A DNA stretch of 64,000 nucleotides from Symbiodinium sp. CCMP2592 (GCA_905221615.1 CAJNDT010001902.1:124001-188000); one strand, 5' to 3'. Shown: positions 10,164-21,345, counted from the first letter of the stretch. Program-made: numbers and translations. Notes: a model not told the origin generated them from the letters alone.

Positions 10164-10457
10164 ATTTGAGAATCTAACTTGTATATTTGTGCACACGCAA
10201 CACATGTGGTTGTTCGTTTCCGTTGGTATGTGCTTGGAAGTATTTGGATTTTTGCTTGCACCTAGATCTGCATGTATATATGTCTGTGTCTATACTTATA
10301 TTTGTGTGTGTTTGCATGGATACTAGTTTGTTTGTGGCAACTACTCATGAAGCTCTGATCCTATGAACCAGCCAAAACCCTGATGTGGCCCACAACAGAA
10401 TCAACCCCCTAAACTCTGAACCCCCAAAACTTCCTAATGCAGGAGACTAAATCTATA

Positions 10458-10626
10458 ATTGCCATACTATTTTGGGGCTTCCTGATTATAACTAGAGTAT
10501 AGCGCGCCGCAAAATTCTAATCGAGTAATTAAGGCCCCTGAAATTATAGTACCCTTATAGATCCCTTGTAGAGCCCTTTTAAGGATCCTCAAAGGAACCC
10601 TATTCTGATTTCTTAAGGCCCCTTTC
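10458..10626. mobile_element. Long-form M5 element next to the SET gene
   Basis: GGGGCTTCCTGATTATAAC at the left, TAATTAAGGCCCCTGAA inside, and GATTTCTTAAGGCCCCTTT at the right end. The inner ATAGTACCCTTATAGATC is shared with the long copy at 38770-38930. Its right edge lies 15 bp beyond a SET-exon donor, inside the following intron. Confidence 0.65.
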
Positions 10627-10641
10627 GCGTAATTTTCCTGC

Positions 10642-12199
10642 CTCTCCAGCGGCGATCGGCCGGCAGGCCACCACCAAAGCTCGCCCCTCTCCAGGTCGCT
10701 TTTCGAAGGATACATTGTAGACCTCGAGGTTTGGCTTTAGGGCTAGCGGTGGAGGATGCTTCAAGGCTGTTGCGGGCTTGGTGTGGTGCTGTTTTTGCAA
10801 GTGCATGCAATGAATGTCCGAAGGAAGGAGTTTCAGGATCTCCACAGCCAAGCTTTGACTTCTAATTGCTGGACCTGCCAACGTGTTGCTGCTTTCCATG
10901 CTCCTGGTGGTCGGCTTAACCGATAGGGATCCTTTAAGTCTCGGCGTCCAGGGATTTCGTTGGCAAACGCATATCAAAACCATGCTCAGCAAATGTCGTG
11001 CGAGCACCAAAGGTCCCGGCAGCGGGATTGCGACAGTCGTTGATGTACCGCGCAAGCAGGGATGTGTCTTCACGCGCATCAATGTACTCCTCGCAGCATG
11101 GGCGATGACAAAGTCTCCACACTCCAAGCCTTCACCGCCGCCCGTTCATCATGAACACGATTGAAAAAGTAGCTGGAGATTCGCTATCCAAGCAGGGACG
11201 CGGCAATGTTAATACTACCCTTCAACAGGAACCAACCGACCTGCGTGCCGACTTGCACGGAGATGAACAACACGCTGACATGCATGTCTCCGTAAAGATG
11301 TGTGTGCATACTTACCAACTGTATACAGAGAGACAGACTGCACATACAAATAATCTGTATATATATATATATGTATATGTATATGTATATATATATACAC
11401 ATGCGTTCGTACCTGCATGCATGCACACAAACATGCATGCATACATGCAGGCATACATACATACATACATACATACATACATCGGCACATACATAAATGT
11501 CTGTAGGTCGGCACCAGACCTACCTAAAGATACCTGCAATATGTCTGCCTGTATGCATACATTTATCTATCTATCTTTATACATATACACCAATAGGGTC
11601 GTTTTCGATGTGTGCAACGCCATCATGAGACAAAGCGGCTTGCATAAGGCTGAGGGCTCCTGCGGCCCCACCCGCATGAGGTAGGATTTGTCTTCCAGGC
11701 GCATGGCCTGAGAAATTCATGAGCCTAGATGAACAGGAATTCGTTTCTACGGGATGTGGGCATGGTACTTTGTGGCTCTTGCACTTGTTCGTGTTTCAAG
11801 ATCCAAAGTAAAGGGCCTTATAATGCCCAGTTCTCCGGGGAGACCTGGTATGTTGGGCGATGTCTACGTATGTCCGTGTGCATCCATGTATACGTACACA
11901 CAGACATACACATACGTACACACATACCTACGTACGTGCATGCATGCATACGTACATGAACACCCTCGCACTTCTCACTTCTGTGACAGTGTGTAACAAA
12001 GTCCTGAAAGTGAGCCACCAACCCGAACTTGTAAGCTGGTGCCGCCAGGTTTGCTGACTCATTGACATTTTGGTAACTTGTGGAGCAGTTGAGGGCTTCG
12101 GTTTAGGTAGCGCACTTGGGTGCCGGAAAGACTGGTGGCCTCGGCTGTGGTGAAGGTCCTCCCGCGGTATTCGCAGAGGACTTCACCCGGTGCCGCGGC
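10642..12199 (-). CDS. SET-domain lysine methyltransferase, split and partial
   Basis: Seen, three minus-strand exons. (1) About 12107-12199, after GAAAG/G: AAAPGEVLCEYRGRTF then TTAEATSLSG. (2) 11021-11089, after GCGAG/G: EYIDAREDTSLLARYINDC then RNPA, ending at a GC donor (11020-11019). (3) 10642-10722, after CGAG/G: VYNVSFEKRPGEGRA then LVVACRPIAAGE, ending at GC (10641-10640). Exons 2 and 3 join in phase 0 across a 298-bp intron. Known: SET domains carry an EYxG strand, a YxDA strand, a RxINHxCxPN pseudoknot motif and an RxIxxGEE end. Here the NHxC core reads YINDC, which occurs in divergent SET proteins. SET enzymes methylate lysines, usually on histones, from S-adenosylmethionine. Missing: the short link between exons 1 and 2, the expected DYG motif after exon 3, and the N-terminus. 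Intron 1 (about 1 kb) holds two microsatellites. Function is inferred from the family, and activity cannot be judged. Confidence 0.75.
11338..11590. repeat. TATA/CATA microsatellite in the SET intron
   Basis: (TATA)n with GTATAT, then (ACATGCATG) and (CATA)n to about 11490, and TCTATCTATC near 11565. It lies between SET exons 1 and 2. Confidence 0.9.
11866..11962. repeat. CATA/CGTA microsatellite in the SET intron
   Basis: Imperfect ACATACGTAC and TGCATGCATACG repeats, within the same intron as 11338-11590. Confidence 0.85.
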
Positions 12200-12233
12200 C
12201 TTTCGTCAGGCTCTGTTTTGACTCCATGGCATG

Positions 12234-12660
12234 TCACACACAATACATTCTGATCGCAGTGTGCTGCCTGCAAGTCAGAAAGAGGCGCAAACCTGCTGCT
12301 GATGTCGTGGTTTCGTCGGCATCTTGTTTCTCTTTTGCATCATAGCCGTGTTCGCCATTAACAATCATCAGGTTCGTTGTTGAAATTGCCATTCCCAATG
12401 CCACGCTCAAAATGTTGGTGGTAGTGCTGATGATGACAGCCACCATGATCACCACGCGAAGTTTGTTTCATGCTCGAGCTCACGCAACTGAACTAGAATC
12501 TCCATGATCGTAGTTGTCATCTGTGGCCATAGGGGGTCGCATGCAGACTCCTTTCCCTGAATGCTCTGAAGCATCCCCGGCGGCAACCATCAAGCTCAAC
12601 ATTCTGAACCCAAAAGCTGAAGAGAGCACAGCCACAATCCCAAAGTATAAGACGAACAAA
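12234..12660. other. Upstream of SET exons: membrane-type and helix-type frames
   Basis: On the minus strand 12234-12472 is open and reads VVIMVAVIISTTTNILSVAL followed by GMAISTT and a charged tail. Further upstream (about 12470-12590) another frame reads MEILVQLRELEHETNFA before a GTGGTG. On the plus strand the same DNA gives ILFLFCIIAVFAINNHQ and LKMLVVVLMMTATMITT. These could be 5' exons of the SET gene or one of the recurring hydrophobic patches. Undecided. Confidence 0.25.
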
Positions 12661-13011
12661 CTACAAGCACACTAAACCTTGAAGGCCAGTCCCTAAACTG
12701 CCCTAAACTGTAGACATTCCAGAAGCCTCACCTCAATTCCGAGGCATGCCTGCTGCACGAAGAGGCCTAGGCCCGCTTCTGCGCCTTAGGAAAAGACGCA
12801 AACGGCGACAGAGATACAGCAACACGATCCGACCATACTATATCAAACGATGCTGCCCTGCTACTATGATACTATAACTGTCGTCGGAAAAGACTGTCAT
12901 CATACTACAACTATACAGGAAATGTACAGGGAGACGGTTACAGCTGCAATCAGAACTCTATTCTTCGTTCTACATCTCCCTACAAACCCGACCGATGTAG
13001 ATAGGTAGATC

Positions 13012-13090
13012 GAGAGAGAGAGAGACACAGAGAACGAGACAGAGAGCTTTGCAGATATAGACAGACAGATGAGAGGGAGACAGAGAGACA
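13012..13090. repeat. GA/GACA low-complexity tract
   Basis: GAGAGAGAGAGACACAGAG and AGACAGACAGATGAG with interruptions. Confidence 0.9.
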
Positions 13091-13126
13091 TAAGATACAC
13101 AGAACCATAGATAGGTAACCATATAC

Positions 13127-13225
13127 AGGGAACTGCAGAAAGTTGGAATATGGTTTCATGGTAGGATCCCCTATAACTTCCCTTAAAGGGGTTACGATAA
13201 TGAAATTCCAACTTTCTGGCTTCTA
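13127..13225. mobile_element. M2 element, divergent copy
   Basis: GGGAACTGCAGAAAGTTGG to CCAACTTTCTGGCTTC. The centre carries several substitutions compared with the other copies. It forms an inverted pair with 13373-13474. Confidence 0.85.
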
Positions 13226-13372
13226 CTGTAGCATATAGATTGATTGCATCCGCCGCTAAGTTTCAACTCCAGAGCCGGCCCAGCCCCGGGCCCAGCCGGG
13301 ATGGAGCAACCTCGAGGGCTTTGGAGCCTTGACAAGCAGAGCGGGTTTTCGCAGAAAGCGTCAGGGTTTAAA

Positions 13373-13474
13373 GTAAAAGCCAGAAAGTTGGAATATGATT
13401 ATCCTAAACCCTTTATGGTAAATTATAGGGTATCCTACCCTGAAACCATATTCCAACTTTCTGGAGTTCCCTTT
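13373..13474. mobile_element. M2 element, reverse orientation
   Basis: Starts at AGTAAAAGCCAGAAAGTTGG and ends CCAACTTTCTGGAGTTCCC. Its reverse complement is, by eye, identical over about 98 bp to the copy at 22778-22876, implying recent movement. Confidence 0.9.
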
Positions 13475-13498
13475 AGGGTTTAGGGTTTTAAGGGTCTT

Positions 13499-13577
13499 CC
13501 TAAACCCTCAAAGAAGGTAAAATCATGACTCAGCACTTACAAAAGGCCGTTATGCTACATACTTTTGGGATTCAGGC
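13499..13577. repeat. M13 repeat
   Basis: CCTAAACCCTCAAAGAAGG to TACTTTTGGGATTCAGG. About 80 bp matching 43159-43240, with weak inverted ends. Confidence 0.6.
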
Positions 13578-14901
13578 TGTGTCTTGTTCAAGGCGCTATA
13601 AGGATTTCTATACGGGAACTTGAAGTAGCGGTTGATGGGGTTTAGGCTTCAGGGTTTGGGGGCATTCAGGGCTTAAAGAAACTCCGGAAGTCAAAGAAAG
13701 ATCTATAACTCCAAAGTTCAATGTGGTGCTGGGGGTTTAGGCTTCATTTAAGCTCGAGACGTGCCGCAATACTGCCTGAATCCACAAACAGCCTCAGTGG
13801 ACCCAGCCCAGACACAGCACTTCGAAAACAGCATGTAGCAGGTGTGGAGCAGCCTGAAACCTTGAACCCCAGACACCTTCTCAGCGTGCAGTGCCTGCTA
13901 GGGCGTGGAGGCGTACTTTGGTAAGCACCTGCGCCTGATGCTAAAGAGACCTCACAGCTACAGATACCTAGCCACCTACTCCAGGACTAGGGGTGTGCCC
14001 TACAGCGTTGAAAGCCGGAAGTGCCACCCACAAATGCAAAAGCCCTAAACCCTATAGAACCCTGAACCCTTGAAGTCAAGCAGGTGCGATTCTTGGTGCC
14101 TGCTTGATGATGTTCATCGCGAGGCCCGCTGCTCGACATGTCATGGGATGGGGTTTAGGGTTTAGGGTTTAGGGTTTAGGAGAGGAGTTTATGTTCACTT
14201 GAAGCTGACTCTTCGTCTTCTTACCACGACAAGACTCCAAACTAGGCGTTTCCAGCTTAGCTGGCATTTCATAGCGTCACGCAGCGTGAAATGCCGAACA
14301 TCCATGCTAGGGCGGTCGCGATACATAAAGTACGGTCCCTAACCCTGAACACTATACCCCAAACCCGCGTCCCTTGCAGCTACCATTGCTTCTGTCCGGA
14401 GTAGGGCTGTCGAAGCTCCATGTGGAAGCGAAACCCATGCGACCAGAAGGGTTAAACGTGAGTGGTTGTTCGCCGGAGTCAACTGGCAAGCACGAGCCGA
14501 CCGAGCATTTTGGGCTGAGTCTATAGGCATGCTATGAAAATCGTTGTAACTTGTCCAGAAATTAGTCATGGCAAACATCAAAAGATGATCGTAACAGATT
14601 GTCTCTGGGATGATCTCCTACTCATCCTGCTGTAGGCCAAAGACAGCTAGCGGTTTTCGGGATTGGGTTGTTCGCTTTAGTGGGCTTGCCTGCAGCAGCT
14701 AGAGCAGATATGGAACGTGCGATTGGGGTCAGAATGATCAGAACTAGCAATTACTATCGACTTATATTCCCCATGTAGTCTCTAGCTTATATACCCCTAA
14801 TCGGCCTGGCTACGCGGAACCAGCCATTACCAAGTCACACTTTGAGTCACTTTGACTAGCTGGAGGGGTGGCTTCCCCCATATAATTACGGTCAAACCAT
14901 A
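13578..14901. other. No convincing gene; telomere-type tract
   Basis: Contains four exact TTTAGGG units at 14152-14180. A minus frame at 14339-14581 (80 codons, with TLLVAWVSLPHGASTALL) lacks splice or domain support. A plus frame at 13721-13924 likewise. Otherwise nothing. Confidence 0.35.
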
Positions 14902-15000
14902 CCGGGGCCTTAATAATTAGAATAGGGTTTTGGGGCGCGCTATACTACACTAAAAATAAGGAACTCCCAAGATAAGAGTGGTAATTAAAAGGCCCCTATG
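14902..15000. mobile_element. M5 element
   Basis: GGGGCCTTAATAATTAG left, GGTAATTAAAAGGCCCCTAT right, with TTTTGGGGCGCGC inside. Confidence 0.8.
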
Positions 15001-15089
15001 ATATCCAAGCGCAGAAATCATCCCATTCGGTCTCTGGACTGGGTTCAGAGCCTGCCCGCTGCAACCACGCATTAAGTGAAAGCGGTACT

Positions 15090-15203
15090 GAAAGGATCAT
15101 GGGACTTAGTAACTAGGGTTATAATTAGGGTATCTCTACTTACTTATAACCCCAATTAAGGTACTTATAACCTTACTTACTACGTCCCATGATCCTCCAA
15201 GTA
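15090..15203. mobile_element. M4 element
   Basis: AAAGGATCATGGGACTTAG left and TACGTCCCATGATCCTCC right, with internal CTTATAACCCCAATTAAG. Closely similar to 6602-6718. Confidence 0.85.
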
Positions 15204-15355
15204 GTGCCCTGGGACCTTTTGAAGCGCCGTGAATCAGGGTACCCCTCCCTGCCCGGCAGCGGAAGAAACGCAGCTTGCTTTGCAAGCCACGCCGGCGTGA
15301 GCTATAATAAAAAAACAAAACTTCATGCACCAGAAGCCCGGCATGCATCCCAGTC

Positions 15356-15792
15356 ATGAGCGATCAGAAGCTGGGCAGAATGAAGATCTTCAACGACAAA
15401 GATCTTTTTTTGAATTGGGGACGACAGAAAGAACAACGAGAGCAACACGAAGATGAACGACCACATGAACAAACGACAACCACGGCAACAGCAACAGCAA
15501 ATGTGACAGCAACAATGACGATGCATTCATTATCACAAGTCCTGAAACCTGTCAGTCGAAAATTCAACACCAAAATACGTAACTGCACCAATGATCTGTA
15601 TAGATACGTATGTATATATATATATATACACACATATTCATGTATATCTATGGTTACTGATTTATTTGTATTTATACACGGGTAGCAAGTAGTAAGAAGC
15701 ACGAAGAACGGGCGGAGAGACTTCAGCCCAGATCTGCGAGCAAGCTGAGTGCAAAAGGCATCCTGGCACCCCTCAGAAGCTCCGACCACCAT
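15356..15792. other. Two competing frames around a hydrophobic patch
   Basis: The plus strand is open from ATG 15356 for 109 codons, starting MSDQKLGRMKIFNDKDLFLN, then an acidic and threonine-rich run, then a TA/CA microsatellite (15605-15650). The minus strand over 15475-15540 instead reads ECIVIVAVTFAVAVAVVVVC, a membrane-type run. Either could be coding. The microsatellite makes the 3' half of both doubtful. Confidence 0.25.
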
Positions 15793-15805
15793 CAGCCAGA
15801 CAGGT

Positions 15806-15911
15806 TTGAGATAGTATATGATAGTACATGATAGTACATGATTCTTTTTAACGATAGTCTGCTATAGTAGATTATAGTGCGTTGTAGTATATCACAGTAT
15901 ATGATAGTATT
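15806..15911. repeat. Degenerate GATAGTAYAT tandem
   Basis: GATAGTATATGATAGTACAT and variants repeat with a 10-12 bp period. A similar decayed AGTATGGTRC pattern recurs at 18296-18451. Confidence 0.7.
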
Positions 15912-16105
15912 GTACAAACAGGGTTGAGGGAGTTGGCAACTTAGGGCTTAGGGTTTGGCAACTTTTAAGATTTAGGCTTTAGGGGACTTGGCAACTTTCA
16001 GGGTCTAGGGCTTACGGCAATATAGGCTGACGGTTTTCTCTTGCTTGTCATTTCTTTTCGGCCTTGCTACAGTAAAGAATACCACTATGGTGAGATTTTT
16101 CAGGT

Positions 16106-16208
16106 TTACCTATGGAATCCATTGTGGTTCCTCTTTTTGTTTAACTATCTTTTTTTGATCCTCTAAGATAACCCCCCAAAAAGGAAGTACAATGGAGACT
16201 ATAGGTAA
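16106..16208. mobile_element. M3 element
   Basis: TTACCTATGGAATCCATTG left, CAATGGAGACTATAGGTAA right. The left arm is diverged and the centre is T-rich. Confidence 0.8.
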
Positions 16209-17129
16209 GTTTTAAAGGCACTGCGCTTGTACAGGGGCCAAGTCTGTCCTGTCGAGATGCTCTCGAGGTATATCGACTGTTGGGGTCGGAAAAATTAGGA
16301 ATAGTATCCGTTTTTTAGTAATATGTGAATGACCCAAGCTCTTTCAATATTAGCATCATATGCAATCTAAAGATTTCGAGGCCTCATCCGTCAGTGATGT
16401 TACGGGGTGGGGGTTAACTCGAAACAAGGTCAGCACAGTGAACAGAAACGAAACAACATCACCACAAGCCCTTATTTACCGTCAAGTTTGCCGTATATAA
16501 GGGTTGCGAGGTTCGCAGTCTGATCAGACGTTCAGGGGATTCGTTGCCTCTTGTACACCTTCACGTTCTCAAGGCTTACATACGATACTGCCGATGCTTG
16601 CTGTCACAATTTTGCCAAGCCTCCCCCTTGCCTTCCCCCACCCTCACCCCCACAGATTTGCTCCTGGATCCGCTACTTGCAATGAGCATTCAGGGACATA
16701 GGACAGGAACCATAGCCGACACATGAGAATGGACGGGCGGAATCTTCCCAAAACCAGCTCGAAACTCAAATTGAACCTGATCTTGCAGTGTAAAGGTTTA
16801 GTTGAGGTCGAGGTGTTCAGGCCTTTAAGGCCAGCCAGTTAAACGTCAGTCCCGTTGTTGCTTCATGCTGTGTCTGAATATTTCACCGATCGGTAAGGCG
16901 TGATATTATGACCCATGGATTCCTGGCTCTGTACAAGTTCTTCCGGATCCACTGCTTTTCGACGCTTGCCTTCACTTTCAGGCGAACTGCAGAGCATCCA
17001 CAATCTTACATTGTTCGCAGGATCCAGACTTCCAAACCAACCATGAGGCTGGCAGACCGTTCTGATTTTATCGTATCTGTGCAGAGGCCTGCAGGGGGTC
17101 CGTAAGTTTATCTTTGTTCTGGTGTTGCA
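16209..17129. other. No recognisable gene
   Basis: Ordinary composition. Short plus frames at 16504-16726 and 16908-17105 have no supporting features. Confidence 0.4.
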
Positions 17130-17423
17130 TCACAGTGGTCTTCGCTGCACTTCTGAAAACGACCTCGCACCAACACCACTAATTGCAAGATTGCGTTTCA
17201 CATGGTGTGGGGTCTGTTTACGAAGCTTATCGGCTGTCTCTTTGAATACTCTCAGGAGACGATCTATCTGTTGTTGTTGAAAACCCACAAGCCCTGTCTG
17301 TGATGGTAACAGCACCGAGGTTCGTGAGCGCGGTGGCTTTGCCAAGCGCTGGATGGAAGCCAGAGTGGAGCGGGCACCACAACCGCGAAAAGGCTGTCTA
17401 AATTCCTGAACCCTACAGGCCAA
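17130..17423 (-). CDS. Hypothetical ORF with an amphipathic helix
   Basis: A 97-codon minus frame. The part from about residue 50 reads QQQQIDRLLRVFKETADKLR and continues KQTPHHVKRNL, a plausible amphipathic or coiled helix. No splice sites chosen, no family recognised. It could be a single exon or chance. Confidence 0.25.
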   Translation of the reverse strand: MACRVQEFRQPFRGCGARSTLASIQRLAKPPRSRTSVLLPSQTGLVGFQQQQIDRLLRVFKETADKLRKQTPHHVKRNLAISGVGARSFSEVQRRPL

Positions 17424-17857
17424 ATCTTGTAAACCCCAACCCTATAAAACCCTTGTGGAACCGACCCGCTTATAGAAAGCTTACGGTAACCTATAAACCC
17501 CTACCACGTCTCTGGATACGTAATGATGGTGTCTCTTTTGGCCTTGCACCTTATAGCCGAACGGCGGGTCTCTGAACAGAGCTAGATTAATGCAAAAAGG
17601 TTAGGCTCTCGGGCTTGCGTTTAATCCTCATCGACATTCCCTCTGAATCCTACAGCAAAAACACAGACATGGATCAAACAAACCCATAAGAGAGGTCTCT
17701 GAAGCACCCGTTCGACGTTCGAGCCTAACTTCTCATTGCTGCGTCCCAAACCGGAAATACAAAACCTTCAGTCATCGAGAATAGGACCCGAAACTCTCAA
17801 CGCGCAATTACACCGTTATCAATTTCGGTTTGGCCATTTTCAGGTTTTGCGTTCATA
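17424..17857. other. No recognisable gene
   Basis: Short degenerate CCCTATAAAACCC tracts near 17430-17450. Otherwise nothing. Confidence 0.4.
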
Positions 17858-17951
17858 AGGGAGTTTCCGAAAATAGGGGACCCCAACATAATAGTAGGAT
17901 CCTTACTATAAGGACTGCAAAATATGGTACCCTTACTTTCGGAAACTCCCA
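17858..17951. mobile_element. M1 element with ATAA duplication
   Basis: GGGAGTTTCCGAAAATAGG to TTTCGGAAACTCCC, flanked on both sides by ATAA. It contains GGATCCTTACTATAAGG. It lies in opposite orientation to the copy 60 bp away. Confidence 0.9.
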
Positions 17952-18011
17952 TAACTCAGCAGTGAGTTGCCCAGTCTAAGGTCTCATGAAGGCTTCGTCC
18001 ACAGACACACA

Positions 18012-18117
18012 TTTGGGAGTTTCCAAAATTTCGGCTACCTTCTTTTGGGGTCCTTATAGTAAGGATCCCACTAATTTAGGGTACTATATTGGGGTCCCCT
18101 ATTTTCGGAAACTCCCC
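18012..18117. mobile_element. M1 element, inverted partner
   Basis: TTTGGGAGTTTCCAAAATT to TATTTTCGGAAACTCCCC. Together with 17858-17951 it could fold into a large hairpin. Confidence 0.85.
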
Positions 18118-18295
18118 TTTTAAGGGCAGCCTACGACTGCCAACACGCCTTCGCAGCATGGCTCACGCGCAGAAGGCTCTGAGAAGTCTTCAAATCCAGT
18201 CTGTTTCAATTTGATCTTTCCCAGGGCATCGTATAGAACTACTTGGGAATGTCAAATAGAAAGACTCGAGACCAACATTGCACGGACATGTTAAG

Positions 18296-18451
18296 GATGG
18301 CATGGGATAGTACAGTCTAGTACAGTAGAACATGGCATAGGATTCGATGGTAGAATATAGTATGGTCCAGTAGACAATAGTTTACGTATGGTGCACTATG
18401 GTTCCCGTAGTCTGCGGCAAATCATGGCACAGTATGGTGCAGTATAGCATG
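18296..18451. repeat. Degenerate AGTATGGTRC repeats
   Basis: GATAGTACAGTCTAGTACAG, TATAGTATGGTCCAGTAG and CACAGTATGGTGCAGTATAG and similar. Decayed short-period DNA without coding potential. Confidence 0.55.
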
Positions 18452-18560
18452 GTAATGTAGGGACCTGAATAATTAGAATAGGGTTTTGGGGGTTCTCTAT
18501 CATAACTATAGTATAATGTACCCCCAAACCCTATTCTAATTATTAAGGCCCCCTACATTA
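18452..18560. mobile_element. M5 element, near-perfect palindrome
   Basis: TAATGTAGGGACCTGAATAA at the left mirrors TTATTAAGGCCCCCTACATTA-type sequence at the right. CTAATTATTAAGGCCC and GGGCCT-like arms pair over more than 30 bp. Confidence 0.85.
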
Positions 18561-18700
18561 GTAGTCTGGTAGGTAGAAGGAGTCTGGGAGTCAAGGAGAA
18601 TAGGAGTGCAGGATAGTACAGAATACAAGCATCAAGTCGAGTAGAGCATAATAATGTATGAGTGCAGCATCGCATCCTATGGCATCGTATACTATTGCAG

Positions 18701-18866
18701 ACGATTTGAAAAACTTCTCACTGTAACTACCTGCCTCGAGACCAACCGTCTCTGGCAGCATGGGATGGGAACCGGGCAGCCCGCGCGCCTGTGCAGCGTG
18801 GTGCCACCTCGAGTGCGACAGTTCCATGAAGCGACGCCTACAAAACTGGAGGAGATTGTGGCTTGA
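18701..18866 (+). CDS. Probable C-terminal exon, unknown protein
   Basis: Seen: after TACTATTGCAG the plus strand is open to TGA at 18864-18866. From about 18745 codons are strongly G/C-ending, and the peptide runs CLETNRLWQHGMGTGQPARL then CSVVPPRVRQFHEATPTKLE and EIVA. Inference: last exon of a split gene. The acceptor lacks the G after AG seen in the better-supported acceptors here, so the true start may be inside (for example CTCGAG/ACC at about 18752). No domain recognised. Confidence 0.4.
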
Positions 18867-19115
18867 ATCGGACTTGTCGCAACCATCGTCATCACAAGAA
18901 TGCGTTCATCATTAACTCACCATCACCACCATCGTCGGAATCCGTCACGGTTTATCACCGTCGTCCTCATCATGAGTGTCATCATCAACAAGAGCGCCAC
19001 CATCATCTTCGCCATCATTATCAATTATCTTCATCAGCATCACCACAACCATCATCCTCAGCCAGCTCCTCATGCTCCTCCTCCTCTTGATCATCACAAT
19101 CGTCATCAGCATGCA
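18867..19115 (+). other. CAT/ATC-rich block encoding membrane-type runs
   Basis: Irregular ATC/GTC/CTC triplets. One plus frame reads FITVVLIMSVIINKSATIIF then AIIINYL. Another, from about 19055, reads LLMLLLLLIITIVISM. Third-frame reading gives His/Arg repeats. Probably a decayed trinucleotide repeat, but see the finding on hydrophobic patches. Confidence 0.35.
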
Positions 19116-19965
19116 TTTTTCGAAGTGTACTCAGTGTACTCAGGTGACGGCACTTACACAAATACTTGTGTACATACGAAGGAAAATCACATACACTCAC
19201 TACAGCATACCTACATACACACATCGACACATAGCTACTCATGTACAAACACAGCAGCACAAAGAAACACATGCACACACACAAACAAACAATCAACCAA
19301 GCAAGCCCAGAAATCAAAAAACAACTAGCTGAAAAACAAACCAAATAAGCAAAGAAACAATATGTGCCTACATACATACATACATACATACATACATACT
19401 TACATACTAGTTTACTTACTTATTTTCATACTCACTTACAGACATGCATACGTGCATACATACGGTACATCCGTAAACATGTACATACATAGATACATAC
19501 ATACGTACATACATACATACATACATACACACATACATACAACCATGCAGACACACATGCGTACATACATGCAAAAGTACATACATGCATACATACATAC
19601 ATCGATTTGCTAGTCTTTAAACCTGTGTCTCTGTCTGCCCGTCTATCTCTCTGTGTATGTACATTTGTACCTACCTAACTACCAACCACGTACCTACCCA
19701 CCTGCTCGCCACGTGTTTTCGTCTATCTGTTCTTGTATGCATGTACATGTATGTATATACACCCACATATATGAATGTATCAATGCACGAATTTGTATGT
19801 GTATGTGTATGTGTATGTATGTATGTATGTATGTATGTATCCATGTATGTATGAGGTGGAGAAAGAGATGCTTTATGTGCCTGTCACTGTATCTGTTATT
19901 GTTGTCAGTTTACTCTGTTTCCATGTGTATATAGATGGTACACATGCATACATCCATGCGAGTAT
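19116..19965. repeat. Complex CACA / CATA / TATG microsatellite block
   Basis: Successively CA-rich (19180-19300), CAAACAAAC-type, (ACAT)n at about 19365-19610, and (TGTATG)n at about 19735-19860. The frames through it are repeat artefacts. Confidence 0.9.
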
Positions 19966-20218
19966 GTAGAACGAGACTTCGACACCAAACCCTCCTAGCC
20001 TGCGCCACCGACCCTGAACCCCTGAAGTGTAAACCCTACAGCCCTGCAGTTTAAACCATAAATTCTATGAGCCAGAGAAGCACTAGTACCCCTGAGCCTT
20101 TCAAAGCTCAAACCCTGCATCAGGAACCTACGACCTAGCAGCCGCATGAAAAGACTGCCTGAGAGTTCCCCATCTGATAGATTTATCATACCCACAACTC
20201 TATTCTCATTGTTAAGAT

Positions 20219-20243
20219 CCCCCCCCCCCCCCCCCCCCCCCCC
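20219..20243. repeat. C25 homopolymer
   Basis: Uninterrupted run of 25 C after GTTAAGAT. The sequence before it (TCTATTCTCATTGTTAAG) resembles an M5 right end that would normally continue GGCCCC. Confidence 0.9.
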
Positions 20244-20303
20244 ACTAAGAGAGGGCGCCTGGCTATCCCGGATCGGATCAGTCGCTTTGCATCTGCCAGC
20301 CTG

Positions 20304-20555
20304 GGAGAAGGAAGGGGGATGTGCAAAATGACCAGGGCTCCATGTGGGAGTTTCCGAAAATTAGGGGTACCTTGTCTTGGGGTCCTTATAATTAGGATCC
20401 TACTATTTAGGGTACTATACTAGGGTCCCCTATTTTCGGAAACTGCCATATGGGTGGTTGTCAATATTCGGGTCCCTTTTGGGGTCCCTATTATGATACG
20501 GCACCTAATATTTAGGGTACCCCAAAAGGGACCATAATTTTGACAACCACCCATA
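20304..20555. mobile_element. Composite: duplicated flank + M1 + M6
   Basis: 20304-20345 repeats the flank at 2118-2160. M1 spans 20344-20451, ending in the variant AAACTGCCATAT. M6 follows immediately to 20555 (TGGGTGGTTGTC to GACAACCACCCATA). The same M1-variant/M6 junction recurs at 45066-45268. Confidence 0.85.
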
Positions 20556-21219
20556 CAATATAGGAGCCTTGCAGCAAGGGAACCCCCCACAAAATGCCCC
20601 TAAAACAACCCTCTAGGGTTTAGGTTTAGGGTTGGCATCAGGCTCCCACTGGCTCAGACGGAAATACGGCAAGACGACGGTAGCACCAACACGCGATTTT
20701 ATGAACTGTTCTTAGGGTTTAGGGTTTAGGGTTCGAACTTGGCGGTAAGCGCCGTTCACAGAAAGTGCTGTTAACATCGCAAGCTTGTGGGCAGCTTCGA
20801 TAAGCACCCAGCTCTGGATCGTCGGGTCATAGAAAACCTGGGTACCATCCTGCACAGAGCTGGGTGGTGTTGGACACCATTTCACAGAGGAAAGAGAGGA
20901 CAATAACATAGACCCTAGTTACACCCTTTGTCGATGTTTCTGGGTTGTCTTAGGGTGCCAAAGCACTTCATGAACCAAACACATGTCGGGAAGTGTCCAG
21001 TTTCACGATAAGTACAATCAGGCTCGGGTTCTCTAGTAGGACTGCTACGGAATCAATCCCTCAACCCTAACCTTCCCTCTTTCTGCTGCATCCTCATAGT
21101 GGCAGAGAGCCTATAACGGCAGTCTTTCAGAGACTGTGTTGTGGTTCCCTCCCAAACCCAACACAACGGTTACGACCAGAGGAACCTCCAAGCCTCAGGC
21201 TTCAAACCCCAAGCCCATA
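20556..21219. other. No gene; telomere-like tracts
   Basis: Three TTTAGGG units at 20713-20733 and a GTTTAGGTTTAGGG at about 20620. No supported frames. Confidence 0.45.
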
Positions 21220-21345
21220 AACCCTAAACACCAAAGCCCTAAACCCCTAAACCCTAAACCCCTAAACAGCTCAACCCTACACCCCATAAACCCTAAACCC
21301 TATAGATCCCTTTAAAGGAACCCCTATAGATCCTCCCCCAAGCCC
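21220..21345. repeat. Interstitial telomere-type tract
   Basis: Degenerate CCCTAAACCCCTAAACC units, ending in ATAGATCCCTTTAAAGG, a motif also found beside telomere-like DNA at about 39070. Confidence 0.85.
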
